This document shows, in pieces, positions 40,180 through 51,986 of a stretch of DNA of 64,000 nucleotides (the first letter of the stretch is position 1; each line of letters begins with the position of its first letter). The notes beneath the pieces were generated by a model. That model saw only the letters and a program-made list of their open reading frames with translations, was not told where the DNA came from and searched no databases. Both the position numbers and the translations under genes were made by a program. The stretch is taken from positions 434,001 through 498,000 of the forward strand of contig NZ_CANMSS010000002.1 in NCBI RefSeq assembly GCF_947500695.1, read 5' to 3'. The stretch is from an uncultured Pseudoteredinibacter sp. GTDB taxonomy: Bacteria; Pseudomonadota; Gammaproteobacteria; Pseudomonadales; Cellvibrionaceae.

Positions 40180-41856
40180 TTAGGCTTCTGCTTCAATTTG
40201 TTTGGTGATGATGTACTGCTGAATCATCGAAATGGTGTTGTTAACCACCCAGTACAATACCAAGCCCGCAGGGAACCACATAAACAAGAAGGTAAAGACA
40301 ATCGGCATATAGCTCATTATCTTAGCTTGCATTGGATCCGGCGGAGTAGGGTTCATCTTCATCATAAACCACTGGGTAGCACCCATAATCAGCGGCAAGA
40401 TAAAGTAAGGATCCTTCACTGATAAATCTTCGATCCATAAAATAAAGGGGGCGTGGCGTAATTCTACAGATTCTGAAAGCACCCAATATAAAGCAATAAA
40501 TACAGGCATTTGAATTAGAATCGGTAAACAACCACCTAAGGGGTTAACCTTTTCTTTCTGGTAGAGCTTCATGGTTTCTTGGGACATCTTTTGACGATCG
40601 TCGCCATAGAGCTCTTTTAATTGTTGCATCTTAGGTTGCAGCTTGCGCATATTCGCCATGCTGCGATAACTGGTAGCGGTTAGCTTAAAGAACAAAGCTT
40701 TAATTAAGATAGTAAGAACAACAATCGACCAACCCCAGTTAATCACCACACCTTGTATCAAAGTCAGTAAATAAAAGAGTGGTTTTGCCACCCACCAGAG
40801 CCAACCATAATCAACGGTTAAATCTAGGTGTGGAGCAATTTCCTCTAAGCGGTAAACGTCTTTAGGCCCTACATAAAACTGAGAGTTGATTACGCCTAAT
40901 GTACCTGGCTCTACTAGTGTTTGAGGAGCTGTATAGCCAAAGGTGTACATCTGGCTGTTACGAATTCGGCGCAAGGTATAAGTATTGTTCTGTTCTTTGT
41001 CTGCAACCCAGGCACTAATAAAGTAGTGCTGAACCATGGCAACCCAGCCACCTTCAATTTCTACTTTTAGTGACTCTTCATCTAGGTCATCAAAATCAAC
41101 TTTTTTGTAGTTTTCATCTGGAGTAGTTAATGCCGCGCCTAAATAAGGTTGTAAGCCGATGGCGCTGCTGCCAGTAGCCACTGGAGATCGATCTCGCTTG
41201 ATTTGAGCGTAGAAGTTACCTTTCCAGTTGCTGCTGCTTTTATTATCAATCAAATACTCAATATTGATTAGGTTTTCACCGCGGGTGAAATTAAAGCGTT
41301 TGGTGATGGTTACTTCACCCTGCTGCAAGACAAGATCTACTGCGAGATTGTCTTTGCCTGGGGATAACTCATATTCGCTCTGGTCAGCTTGGAATACCGG
41401 GCGACCTTTAGCGGTGTCGGTAGCGTTTGGTCCGATTAGGCCACTTTGAGCAATGTAGGTTTTATCCGCAGTACGGTTGAGGATAACAAATGGCAGTTCT
41501 GGACGGTTAAGTTCAGCGTAGTGTTGTGGAAGTGCTGCTTTAACAATGTCACCACCATGGGTATCGATAATAAGATCGAGGGCATCGGTCTTAACACGAA
41601 TAAGTTGGGAACTGCTTGGAGTTTCTACAGTAGCTTGTTCTGCAACTGTGCTGGGCAGGTCACTCGCTAAAGTTTGTTTGCTAGGCGCAGCAGTTGGTAT
41701 TTCGCTGGCCGCAACAGGCGAGGCCAAAGTCTCTTGGCTGGCTGCTACGGGTTTGTTGGCTGCTTGTTTGCGGTCTTGGAAGTCATTCCATTCCAGAACC
41801 AAAAGATAAGAGACCACAGCCATTGCGATGATCAATAAATACTTTTGCCAATCCAT
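40180..41856 (-). CDS. yidC: Membrane protein insertase YidC
   Basis: Inserts and folds inner-membrane proteins, alone or with Sec. The 558 residues show an N-terminal anchor (YLLIIAMAVVSYLLVLEW), a large periplasmic beta-sandwich and the C-terminal 60KD_IMP core with five helices (WGWSIVVLTILIKALFF, MPVFIALYWVLSESVELRHAPF, MSYMPIVFTFLFMWFPAGLVLYWVVNN). The Arg of the hydrophilic groove is expected in the TATSYRSMANMRKLQPK region. The linker after the anchor is Ala/Ser/Pro-rich. It lies 5 bp after yidD. Confidence 0.98.
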   Translation of the reverse strand: MDWQKYLLIIAMAVVSYLLVLEWNDFQDRKQAANKPVAASQETLASPVAASEIPTAAPSKQTLASDLPSTVAEQATVETPSSSQLIRVKTDALDLIIDTHGGDIVKAALPQHYAELNRPELPFVILNRTADKTYIAQSGLIGPNATDTAKGRPVFQADQSEYELSPGKDNLAVDLVLQQGEVTITKRFNFTRGENLINIEYLIDNKSSSNWKGNFYAQIKRDRSPVATGSSAIGLQPYLGAALTTPDENYKKVDFDDLDEESLKVEIEGGWVAMVQHYFISAWVADKEQNNTYTLRRIRNSQMYTFGYTAPQTLVEPGTLGVINSQFYVGPKDVYRLEEIAPHLDLTVDYGWLWWVAKPLFYLLTLIQGVVINWGWSIVVLTILIKALFFKLTATSYRSMANMRKLQPKMQQLKELYGDDRQKMSQETMKLYQKEKVNPLGGCLPILIQMPVFIALYWVLSESVELRHAPFILWIEDLSVKDPYFILPLIMGATQWFMMKMNPTPPDPMQAKIMSYMPIVFTFLFMWFPAGLVLYWVVNNTISMIQQYIITKQIEAEA

Positions 41857-41861
41857 AATAT

Positions 41862-42101
41862 CTATTCTTGGTCTTGAGAAGTTGAGGGTTTACCGGGCAC
41901 ATAGTCAAAGCCGCCAGGATGCCATGGGTGGCATTTAGCTAAGCGGCGAACGGTAAGATAACTACCTTTTATACTGCCGTGGGTTTCTATTGCCTCTTTC
42001 GCATAATGAGAGCAGGTCGGATAAAAGCGGCACTGGTTGCCAACCCAAGGGCTAGCAAGGTATTGATAGATTTTTATCAAACCTAAAAGCAGTGCTTTCA
42101 T
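41862..42101 (-). CDS. yidD: Membrane protein insertion efficiency factor
   Basis: A 79-residue peripheral membrane protein that aids YidC. It has the three conserved Cys in CRFYPTCSHYAKEAIETHG and CHPWHPGGFDYVP. Its start overlaps the rnpA stop by one base (42101), so the pair is translationally coupled. Confidence 0.97.
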   Translation of the reverse strand: MKALLLGLIKIYQYLASPWVGNQCRFYPTCSHYAKEAIETHGSIKGSYLTVRRLAKCHPWHPGGFDYVPGKPSTSQDQE

Positions 42102-42466
42102 TATTCACTCGTCGCTTTGCGAATCAGCTTTTGCCATTGCTTATTCAGCTGGCGTGTTAACGCCGCATTATCCAATGTGTCCATGCCACGGCGAGCGAGC
42201 ACTATAGCATCGAATGGCGGTAATTGGTGTTGCTGTAGCCGAAAAGATTCTCTAATTAGACGTTTTAATCGATTGCGATCAACTGCATTGCGTACGTTCT
42301 TTTTGGCGATTACTAGGCCAAGTCGAGGGCGGTCTAATTGGTTTTTACGGACGAGAATGAGAAAGTGCTGATGAGAAGCGCGAAAAGAGGGCGAGTCAAA
42401 GACAGGCTTAAAGTCACTGGAGTTCAGCAGCCGCAAGGATTTATCAAAATCTAAATGCTGCGACAA
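42101..42466 (-). CDS. rnpA: Ribonuclease P protein component
   Basis: The protein subunit that helps the RNase P RNA bind precursor tRNA. The 121 residues contain RPRLGLVIAKKNVRNAVDRNRLKRLIRESFR, the conserved RNR-type helix. The start is TTG at 42466, preceded by GGAG at 7 nt spacing; no ATG is available upstream of the conserved part. It lies 37 bp after rpmH, the standard order. The RNA subunit is not in this window. Confidence 0.96.
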   Translation of the reverse strand: MSQHLDFDKSLRLLNSSDFKPVFDSPSFRASHQHFLILVRKNQLDRPRLGLVIAKKNVRNAVDRNRLKRLIRESFRLQQHQLPPFDAIVLARRGMDTLDNAALTRQLNKQWQKLIRKATSE

Positions 42467-42503
42467 GCGGAAACTCCAGTTTACAGGGCAGTATCTGAGC
42501 TGA

Positions 42504-42638
42504 TTATGCAGCTAGTACTTTACGGCCCTTGCTACGACGGCGAGCAAGCAATTTACGACCGTTTTTGGTCGCCATGCGAGAGCGGAAACCGTGAGTGCGC
42601 TTGCGCTTCAATACGCTTGGCTGAAATGTTCTTTTCAT
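42504..42638 (-). CDS. rpmH: 50S ribosomal protein L34
   Basis: A 44-residue very basic ribosomal protein: it begins [19 protein letters not shown], has [15 protein letters not shown] in the middle and ends KGRKVLAA. The length and sequence match L34 throughout. It heads the rpmH-rnpA-yidD-yidC unit on the - strand and faces away from dnaA. Confidence 0.98.
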   Translation of the reverse strand: MKRTFQPSVLKRKRTHGFRSRMATKNGRKLLARRRSKGRKVLAA

Positions 42639-42722
42639 GATAATACCCGTGTTCAATCATGTCGGCTTTAGAGCTTAACTGAAACCCATTGAACAGCCGA
42701 GCTCGTGGAAAAATGAGGCGCG

Positions 42723-42751
42723 ATATTAATGGATACTCCTAGAAATTGCAA
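42723..42751 (-). promoter_or_regulatory. Candidate rpmH operon promoter
   Basis: On the - strand TTGCAA, a 17-bp spacer and TAATAT would start transcription near 42716, giving a leader of about 78 nt before rpmH. Both hexamers match consensus at four of six positions. Confidence 0.45.
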
Positions 42752-42837
42752 TGCTTAATTAGAAAATGATCAATTTTTCCTCTTGTACAAGTTTTTAAAC
42801 GACGTTTATACAGGCTTTATTCAATTTTTCAACAGTT

Positions 42838-43047
42838 TTATCCACAGATAATGATGGGTTCTTCTTTCTTAGCTCTTATTCTTATACCTAGCGGAGTTGT
42901 TGATATTGCGAGGGTTTTCTTGTTAAGCCTTAAAATAGATTTCTTTTATGTGGATAACTTTCCCCTGATAATGTAATCTACGCACATTGCTGTGGTTAAC
43001 TCTAGTTATTTAAACAAACACAGCGCGTTTGGGAATACTTATACACA
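42838..43047. promoter_or_regulatory. DnaA-box cluster upstream of dnaA (second origin candidate)
   Basis: This is the core of the 618-bp gene-free stretch between rpmH and dnaA. Perfect boxes lie at 42838-42846 (TTATCCACA) and 42949-42957 (complement); near-matches are TGTGGTTAA at 42991-42999 and TTATACACA at 43039-43047. In Pseudomonas the origin lies at this position, between rpmH and dnaA; elsewhere such boxes mediate dnaA autoregulation. The surrounding sequence is AT-rich but lacks the long pure A/T run seen next to mnmG. Confidence 0.6.
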
Positions 43048-43156
43048 TCTGCTTCCAGGCTAGATTGAAAGCAAAGCGTATCGTATGCAAGCTATATGAT
43101 CGCAATTATTTCGTGGATTTAAAGTCTTCCTTCTATATATACATATTTTGAAATCT

Positions 43157-43188
43157 ACTAGTGCTGCTCAAACTGCCAAAGCACTAGT
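43157..43188 (+). promoter_or_regulatory. Inverted repeat upstream of dnaA
   Basis: ACTAGTGCT (43157-43165) and AGCACTAGT (43180-43188) form a perfect 9-bp inverted repeat with a 14-base spacer, about 70 bp before the dnaA start. It may be an operator or a leader hairpin for dnaA. No T-tract follows, so it is not a terminator. Confidence 0.4.
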
Positions 43189-43256
43189 GGCTTAATTCTC
43201 TTTCGGTTTCGCTACTGTTAGAAAGAGTTAGACCTAAAGGTTTATTGGGGGATTCA

Positions 43257-44879
43257 TTGTCGGGCCTTATTTGGGACAAATGTCTAAGCAGCTTAAGTCA
43301 GGAGTTGCCATCGCAACAATTTAATACTTGGATAAAACCGTTGCAGGTTCAAAATGATGAGGCTGGCGGCCTTTGCTTGCTGGCGCCTAATCGATTTGTG
43401 CATGACTGGGTGAATGATAAGTACTTGTCTCGCATTATTGAATTGGCCAATGACTATTCAGAAGGGATGCGAATCAGCGTAAGCGTGGTCGTTGCCAATC
43501 GACAAGCCAGCCGTTTTCAGAGACGTAGCCAAAGGTCAACCCCTGAACCAATACCTACTGCTAATGCAACACCGACCATGAACCCTGTTCCGGTTAGCCC
43601 AAGTATTCCTGCGTATCAACAGGAGCCAGAGCCCGTCGAACAGCTTGAGTTAGCAAGCTCCGATAACCATAACCATGTTTCTGGGCAGTTATCAGCTCAT
43701 AACTCTACATCAAGTTCTCAGCTTGTTTCGCCTAACGCTGGTCTATCCGGCGCGTCTTCAGCTGCTCAAGATAGCAACCAAGTAATAAGACCGGCAGAAG
43801 CTGCCCCTGAAATCATTAAACCTAGCAGTGATATTGAAGTAGAAGGTGGTCTTAAACACCGAACTTATCTTAATGCGGGCTTTACTTTTAAAAGCTTTGT
43901 AGAAGGTAAATCGAACCAGCTTGGTCTCGCGGCGGCAAGGCAGGTGGCAGAAAACCCTGGTGGTTCTTATAACCCATTATTTATTTATGGTGGTGTGGGT
44001 TTAGGTAAAACTCACTTGATGCACGCTGTAGGGCATCACCTGGTTGAACAAAACCCGCACGCTAAAGTGGTATACCTTCATTCGGAGCGGTTTGTTGCAG
44101 ATATGGTAAAAGCACTGCAGCTTAATGCTATTAATGACTTTAAGCGTTTTTACCGCTCTGTCGATGCATTACTTATTGATGACATTCAATTCTTCGCGGG
44201 TAAAGAGCGGTCACAAGAAGAGTTTTTCCACACCTTTAATGCCTTGCTTGAAGGCGGTCAACAGATCATTCTCACTTGTGACCGATATCCGAAAGAGATT
44301 CAAGGTCTAGAAGAACGTTTGAAGAGTCGTTTCGGCTGGGGCTTAACGGTATCTGTAGAACCCCCTGAGCTTGAAACGCGGGTAGCGATTTTGATGAAAA
44401 AGGCTGCGCAGTCAAATATGTTGCTGCCTAACGATGCTGCTTTCTTTATCGCACAGCGAATCAGATCGAATGTTCGTGAATTAGAAGGTGCTTTAAAGCG
44501 CGTCATTGCTAATGCTCAGTTTACTGGTCGTGATATCGATGTACCTTTAGTAAGGGAAGCATTAAAAGATCTTTTAGCCCTGCAAGATAAGCAGGTTGGT
44601 ATTGATAATATCCAGCGCGTAGTGGCGGAATACTATAAAATCAAAGTTGCTGACTTATTATCTAAGAGGCGCAGCCGTTCAGTCGCAAGGCCTCGGCAAG
44701 TTGCTATGGCTTTAGCTAAAGAGCTAACCAATCATAGCTTGCCAGAAATCGGTGACTCATTTGGCGGGAGGGATCACACCACGGTGTTGCATGCCTGCCG
44801 TAAAATTAAAGAGTTAAGAGAAGAGGACGCGGACATTCGCGAAGATGTTAAAAATCTACTGCGTTCTTTAACGACTTAA
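43257..44879 (+). CDS. dnaA: Chromosomal replication initiator protein DnaA
   Basis: Binds DnaA boxes and opens the origin. I place the start at TTG 43257 (GGGGGA upstream), giving 540 residues. This makes the N-terminus [20 protein letters not shown], which lines up with the MSVELWQQC start of Pseudomonas DnaA; TTG 43245 is the alternative. Domain I has [11 protein letters not shown]; residues ~90-200 are a Ser/Pro/Gln-rich linker; the AAA+ part has [15 protein letters not shown] and [12 protein letters not shown]; domain IV has the DNA-binding [15 protein letters not shown]. It leads dnaA-dnaN-recF-gyrB. Confidence 0.98.
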   Translation: MSGLIWDKCLSSLSQELPSQQFNTWIKPLQVQNDEAGGLCLLAPNRFVHDWVNDKYLSRIIELANDYSEGMRISVSVVVANRQASRFQRRSQRSTPEPIPTANATPTMNPVPVSPSIPAYQQEPEPVEQLELASSDNHNHVSGQLSAHNSTSSSQLVSPNAGLSGASSAAQDSNQVIRPAEAAPEIIKPSSDIEVEGGLKHRTYLNAGFTFKSFVEGKSNQLGLAAARQVAENPGGSYNPLFIYGGVGLGKTHLMHAVGHHLVEQNPHAKVVYLHSERFVADMVKALQLNAINDFKRFYRSVDALLIDDIQFFAGKERSQEEFFHTFNALLEGGQQIILTCDRYPKEIQGLEERLKSRFGWGLTVSVEPPELETRVAILMKKAAQSNMLLPNDAAFFIAQRIRSNVRELEGALKRVIANAQFTGRDIDVPLVREALKDLLALQDKQVGIDNIQRVVAEYYKIKVADLLSKRRSRSVARPRQVAMALAKELTNHSLPEIGDSFGGRDHTTVLHACRKIKELREEDADIREDVKNLLRSLTT

Positions 44880-44899
44880 TACAAAGTTATTTATATAAG

Positions 44900-44932
44900 A
44901 TAAAACTAATATAAAACTAATATAAAACCATT
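44900..44932 (+). repeat. 11-bp tandem A/T repeat between dnaA and dnaN
   Basis: ATAAAACTAAT occurs twice in tandem, followed by the variant ATAAAACCATT. The 11-bp period is close to one helical turn, so the A-runs would add up to a bend. It fills much of the 71-bp dnaA-dnaN gap. Confidence 0.6.
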
Positions 44933-44950
44933 AGGATTTGGGATAAATTG

Positions 44951-46054
44951 ATGAAATTTTCTATCTCTCGAGATGCTCTTTTAAAACCCCTTCAGTTAGT
45001 GGCTGGTGTCGTAGAGCGCAGGCAGACTTTGCCTGTATTGGCTAATGTATTGGTTGTTTTAGAAGGGGATCAGTTATCCCTAACCGGAACTGATTTAGAA
45101 GTTGAGATTGTTGGTCGCGTACAACTTGAGCAGGCGGGGGGATCTGGTCAAATTACCGTTCCAGCTCGTAAGTTGTTTGATATTTGTCGCTCATTGCCAG
45201 ACGGAGCGTTAATAGACTTCATTGAAGACGGCCAAAAAGTTATTGTAAAAAGCGGACGTAGCCGCTTTAGTCTGGCGACTTTGCCAGCTAATGATTTTCC
45301 TAATGTTGAAGGCTCCGCTCAGGATCTTCAGTTTTCCTGTGCTCAGTCAATTATTAAGACTTTGATTGACAGTACTGGCTTCGCGATGGCTCAACAAGAC
45401 GTACGCTATTATTTAAACGGTATGCTTTGGGAAGTTAGTGAAGGTAAGCTTCGTTTTGTGGCCACCGACGGCCACCGCTTAGCGATGAGCACAGAAGATA
45501 TAGCTATCAGTTGCCCTGAAACCAAGCATGCTATTTTACCTCGTAAAGGTGTTGTCGAACTTTCTCGTTTACTCGATGACAGCAGCGATGAAGTAACTGT
45601 TAGCTTGGGTAGTAACCATGTACGAGCTATTACCGAATTCTATACCTTCACTTCTAAACTTGTAGACGGTAAGTTTCCGGATTATGAGCGAGTGCTGCCT
45701 AAGAATGGTAACAAGACGGTAATCGGTGAGCGTGCAGAGTTAAAACAAGCTTTCGCCCGTACCGCTATCTTATCTAACGAGAAGTATAGAGGCGTACGAC
45801 TACTTCTAAGCGATGGACAGCTAACTATTACCGCTAATAACCCTGAGCAGGAAGAAGCAGAGGAACAGGTAACGGTAGATTACGCCGGTGATAGTTTAGA
45901 AATCGGCTTCAACGTAAGCTATTTGCAGGACGTGGTTAATGTATTGCAATCAGACAATGTGAAATTTACTTTATCCGATTCAAATAGTTCTGCCCTGGTG
46001 GAAGCCCAAGAAGGCAGTAATGCTGTTTATGTCGTAATGCCTATGCGCCTATAG
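44951..46054 (+). CDS. dnaN: DNA polymerase III beta subunit (sliding clamp)
   Basis: Ring-shaped processivity clamp. From ATG 44951 it is 367 residues, close to E. coli (366). It begins MKFSISRDALLKPLQLVAGVVERRQTLPVLANVL and ends with the clamp C-terminus AVYVVMPMRL, which contributes to the partner-binding pocket. GGGAT precedes the start; a TTG directly before the ATG is not needed. It lies 71 bp after dnaA. Confidence 0.98.
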   Translation: MKFSISRDALLKPLQLVAGVVERRQTLPVLANVLVVLEGDQLSLTGTDLEVEIVGRVQLEQAGGSGQITVPARKLFDICRSLPDGALIDFIEDGQKVIVKSGRSRFSLATLPANDFPNVEGSAQDLQFSCAQSIIKTLIDSTGFAMAQQDVRYYLNGMLWEVSEGKLRFVATDGHRLAMSTEDIAISCPETKHAILPRKGVVELSRLLDDSSDEVTVSLGSNHVRAITEFYTFTSKLVDGKFPDYERVLPKNGNKTVIGERAELKQAFARTAILSNEKYRGVRLLLSDGQLTITANNPEQEEAEEQVTVDYAGDSLEIGFNVSYLQDVVNVLQSDNVKFTLSDSNSSALVEAQEGSNAVYVVMPMRL

Positions 46055-46075
46055 TAGGTACCCTGTCGATTTTCG

Positions 46076-49650
<3,575 letters not shown>

Positions 49651-49671
49651 ACAACACTGTTAGCTACAAAC

Positions 49672-49701
49672 AAAAAAGGTGCCCTTGGGCACCTTTTTTT
49701 T
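49672..49701. terminator. Bidirectional terminator after gyrB
   Basis: GGTGCCC-TT-GGGCACC with A-run on the left and T-run on the right. It lies 21 bp after gyrB and 33 bp after the convergent spondin-domain gene on the - strand, so it serves both. Confidence 0.92.
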
Positions 49702-49734
49702 CGAAGAGAAAAACTTAATTTCCAGTTTGCCGTA

Positions 49735-50409
49735 TTACTGCACTCGAGTAATTTCTACCTTGGCTACGCGGTCTGCCCACTGATAAGCCGCTCTGCTTAG
49801 ATCGCCCTCACCATGGATGCCAGGGCTAGGATAGATGTAACCTTCACCTTGGTCATCTTCTGAGAACGGCTCGCCGCCGCAACGAGGGCCTGGGATATCA
49901 GCACAAAGTTCGCTGTTCACTTCGCTGCCGCCATCGTAGGCGCGCATAAAGTGAGTGAGTGTGAAACCTGGGTAGTGAGGTAAGCGAGCATTCAAAAGGC
50001 TTACCAAGGTATCGTTTGTTGGTAACGCCATGCTGATCAAGCTAAGACGTGGGAAAGCATTAGTCGAACTCAAAGTAATCTCCACAGACTCACCTGGGTT
50101 TAATAGGCCTTCGCTGTGAGCGGTAGCGCTAACACCATCGTCTGCGTTTAGTTGATCTTGAAGTGGAGCGATATCGCCACCTTCAGCAATACGAATTACT
50201 TCGGGTGAAGCCTCTTCGCCAACATTAAATAAACGTACGTTGTGATTGTGTGCTACAGAAAGTACCGGTGTGAAAGAAATGCCCTTGGTAATATTTGTAA
50301 CTTTTACGGTGTACTCAAAAGTTCGTTGTGCTTGTGCTGAAATACTCAGTGCGATACCTGCTGTAACAACAGCTGCCTTACCTAGGCTCTTTAGATTTAT
50401 TGAAAACAT
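49735..50409 (-). CDS. Spondin-domain secreted protein
   Basis: A 224-residue exported protein. Residues 1-27 are a signal peptide ending SAQAQ. The mature part resembles Spondin_N: YTVKVTNITKGISFTPVLSVAHNHNVRLFNVGEEASPEVIRIAEGGD, then LISMALPTNDTLVSLLNARLP and a closing WADRVAKVEITRV strand. In animals this domain is extracellular; bacterial members are secreted and of unknown role. It contains two Cys (ELCADIPGPRCGG) that may pair. GAGGAAA precedes the ATG. No spondin-type gene lies here in Pseudomonas. Confidence 0.82.
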   Translation of the reverse strand: MFSINLKSLGKAAVVTAGIALSISAQAQRTFEYTVKVTNITKGISFTPVLSVAHNHNVRLFNVGEEASPEVIRIAEGGDIAPLQDQLNADDGVSATAHSEGLLNPGESVEITLSSTNAFPRLSLISMALPTNDTLVSLLNARLPHYPGFTLTHFMRAYDGGSEVNSELCADIPGPRCGGEPFSEDDQGEGYIYPSPGIHGEGDLSRAAYQWADRVAKVEITRVQ

Positions 50410-50587
50410 GATCTTTCCTCTGCTGACTGATTGGTGACTATCGAGTCGATAAACTAACCAGCAGTGAAAACATGGCGGTCACCTCTTTATAAAGAAAAGG
50501 TCACAAGTTCATTGGAAATAATAACAGATACAAAAAAGGTAGCACTTTAGCAGGGCTACCCTAATTTAAGATGATTTTAGCGTCAGT

Positions 50588-51673
50588 TTAAAAGTCACAC
50601 TGATGGCTGAGGTCATCCAGGCAATCCATTACTTGGTGGCTGGCTCGCTCCATTTCCTCAAAAAAGGTAATGGCTTTATCTTTATCGTCATCTTCTAAGG
50701 CCTTCAATGCAGCTAAACCACTGTCATGAACCTTTTGATGGGGAGGGTCTATGTTTTTAAATGCTGTTATATTGCTGTACTTTTTGGCGCCTTCTTTCTG
50801 GTACCACTGGCCAAGTCGGCAGCTAAGGTGATTGGCAAAATCATTTATAGATTTATCACTTTTACCGGCAGCAACTTCATAGACTTCACTTTTCCAAACA
50901 ATATGGTCAAGCTTAACAGTCTGTATAAAGGTCCTTAACGAAGCATTATTAATCGTTGACTTCATTGTGTTGCAGCAACCGATGATGGAGCCGTAATCTT
51001 CGTTTAAACGAGCAACTCCGTTTGATAAATCATTATTGCTGTTCTGAATAGTATTTACCGATAGAACCGTTTCTGAAGTTGATTGAATGATTTGGCCCAC
51101 TAACTCAGAGACTTCATTCGCTGAAGTGTTAGTATTATTTGCAAGTGAGCGAACTTCATCCGCTACAACACTAAAACCACGACCCGCTTCACCAGCGCGT
51201 GCAGCCTCAATGGCAGCGTTAAGCGCAAGTAGGTTTGTCTGATCTGAAATCTTAGATATCGTCTCAACGAAAGAGTTAATGTTGTCGGCCATCTCAGAAA
51301 GACCTGAAATATTCTCAGTCATTCCACCCATATTGCTGGTGAGCCCTTTCATTTCGCTGACTATCTGATTTAAGGACTCGTTGGAAATATCGAGTAAATC
51401 ATTAATCTTGTCAGTGGATTGACTTTCAGCTTCGATAGATTGATGGGAGGACAATACGGCCTCGCGAATGCGCTCTATCTGACCCAAACACTCTAAGGTA
51501 CAAGCTAGTAACATAGACTCAAAGGCACTGGTTTGTGCGCTATTGTCTTCTTCTACTTGTTCTGAAGCTTGAGGCTGAAGCTGTTGGTACTCTTGCTCAA
51601 GTTGACGTAACTGCTTTCGCAGTGTTTCATTCTCTAGCTCTAATTCATAATACGTGGATTTTAATACAAACAT
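50588..51673 (-). CDS. Soluble chemoreceptor with zinc-binding CZB domain
   Basis: A 361-residue receptor with no membrane segment. Residues ~5-45 are a coiled coil ([20 protein letters not shown]). The signalling hairpin has the MCP core [37 protein letters not shown]. The C-terminal ~115 residues form a CZB domain: LDHIVWK (His), [10 protein letters not shown] (Cys) and [10 protein letters not shown] (two His), the 3-His/1-Cys zinc set. CZB receptors sense zinc or hypochlorite in other bacteria. It would act in the cytoplasm. No che genes are near, so its kinase partner is elsewhere. AAGGG precedes the ATG. Confidence 0.88.
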   Translation of the reverse strand: MFVLKSTYYELELENETLRKQLRQLEQEYQQLQPQASEQVEEDNSAQTSAFESMLLACTLECLGQIERIREAVLSSHQSIEAESQSTDKINDLLDISNESLNQIVSEMKGLTSNMGGMTENISGLSEMADNINSFVETISKISDQTNLLALNAAIEAARAGEAGRGFSVVADEVRSLANNTNTSANEVSELVGQIIQSTSETVLSVNTIQNSNNDLSNGVARLNEDYGSIIGCCNTMKSTINNASLRTFIQTVKLDHIVWKSEVYEVAAGKSDKSINDFANHLSCRLGQWYQKEGAKKYSNITAFKNIDPPHQKVHDSGLAALKALEDDDKDKAITFFEEMERASHQVMDCLDDLSHQCDF

Positions 51674-51934
51674 TGACCCTTGCTCTTACATTCAATGTAC
51701 TGTTGCCAAGCAAATACTATTTCCCTGTGCTTAGCTAAAGGTCTTGCTCAGTACTAGTTATTAGTTATTTTCTTCCCTGATCCATCAAAGTATGGTTTTT
51801 TATCGGCATTTATCAAAAAAGATTAATATAAAAGAGAATAGATCAGAATTTTGGATACGTGAGAAAAGATTTGGATTTAACTAGGAGAGGGGGCTTATAG
51901 GGTTGAGAAGTCCTGATGTGAACAAGGAACGGTC

Positions 51935-51962
51935 AAAAAAAGAGCCGCCATTAGGCGGCTCT
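51935..51962 (-). terminator. Terminator after the M16 peptidase gene
   Basis: On the - strand AGAGCCGCC-TAAT-GGCGGCTCT is followed by a run of T. It begins 25 bp after the stop of the peptidase gene. The rest of the 313-bp gap (51674-51934) holds the AT-rich upstream region of the chemoreceptor gene; I see no further feature in it. Confidence 0.9.
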
Positions 51963-51986
51963 GTAATAGAAAGGCTGCCCTAATCG

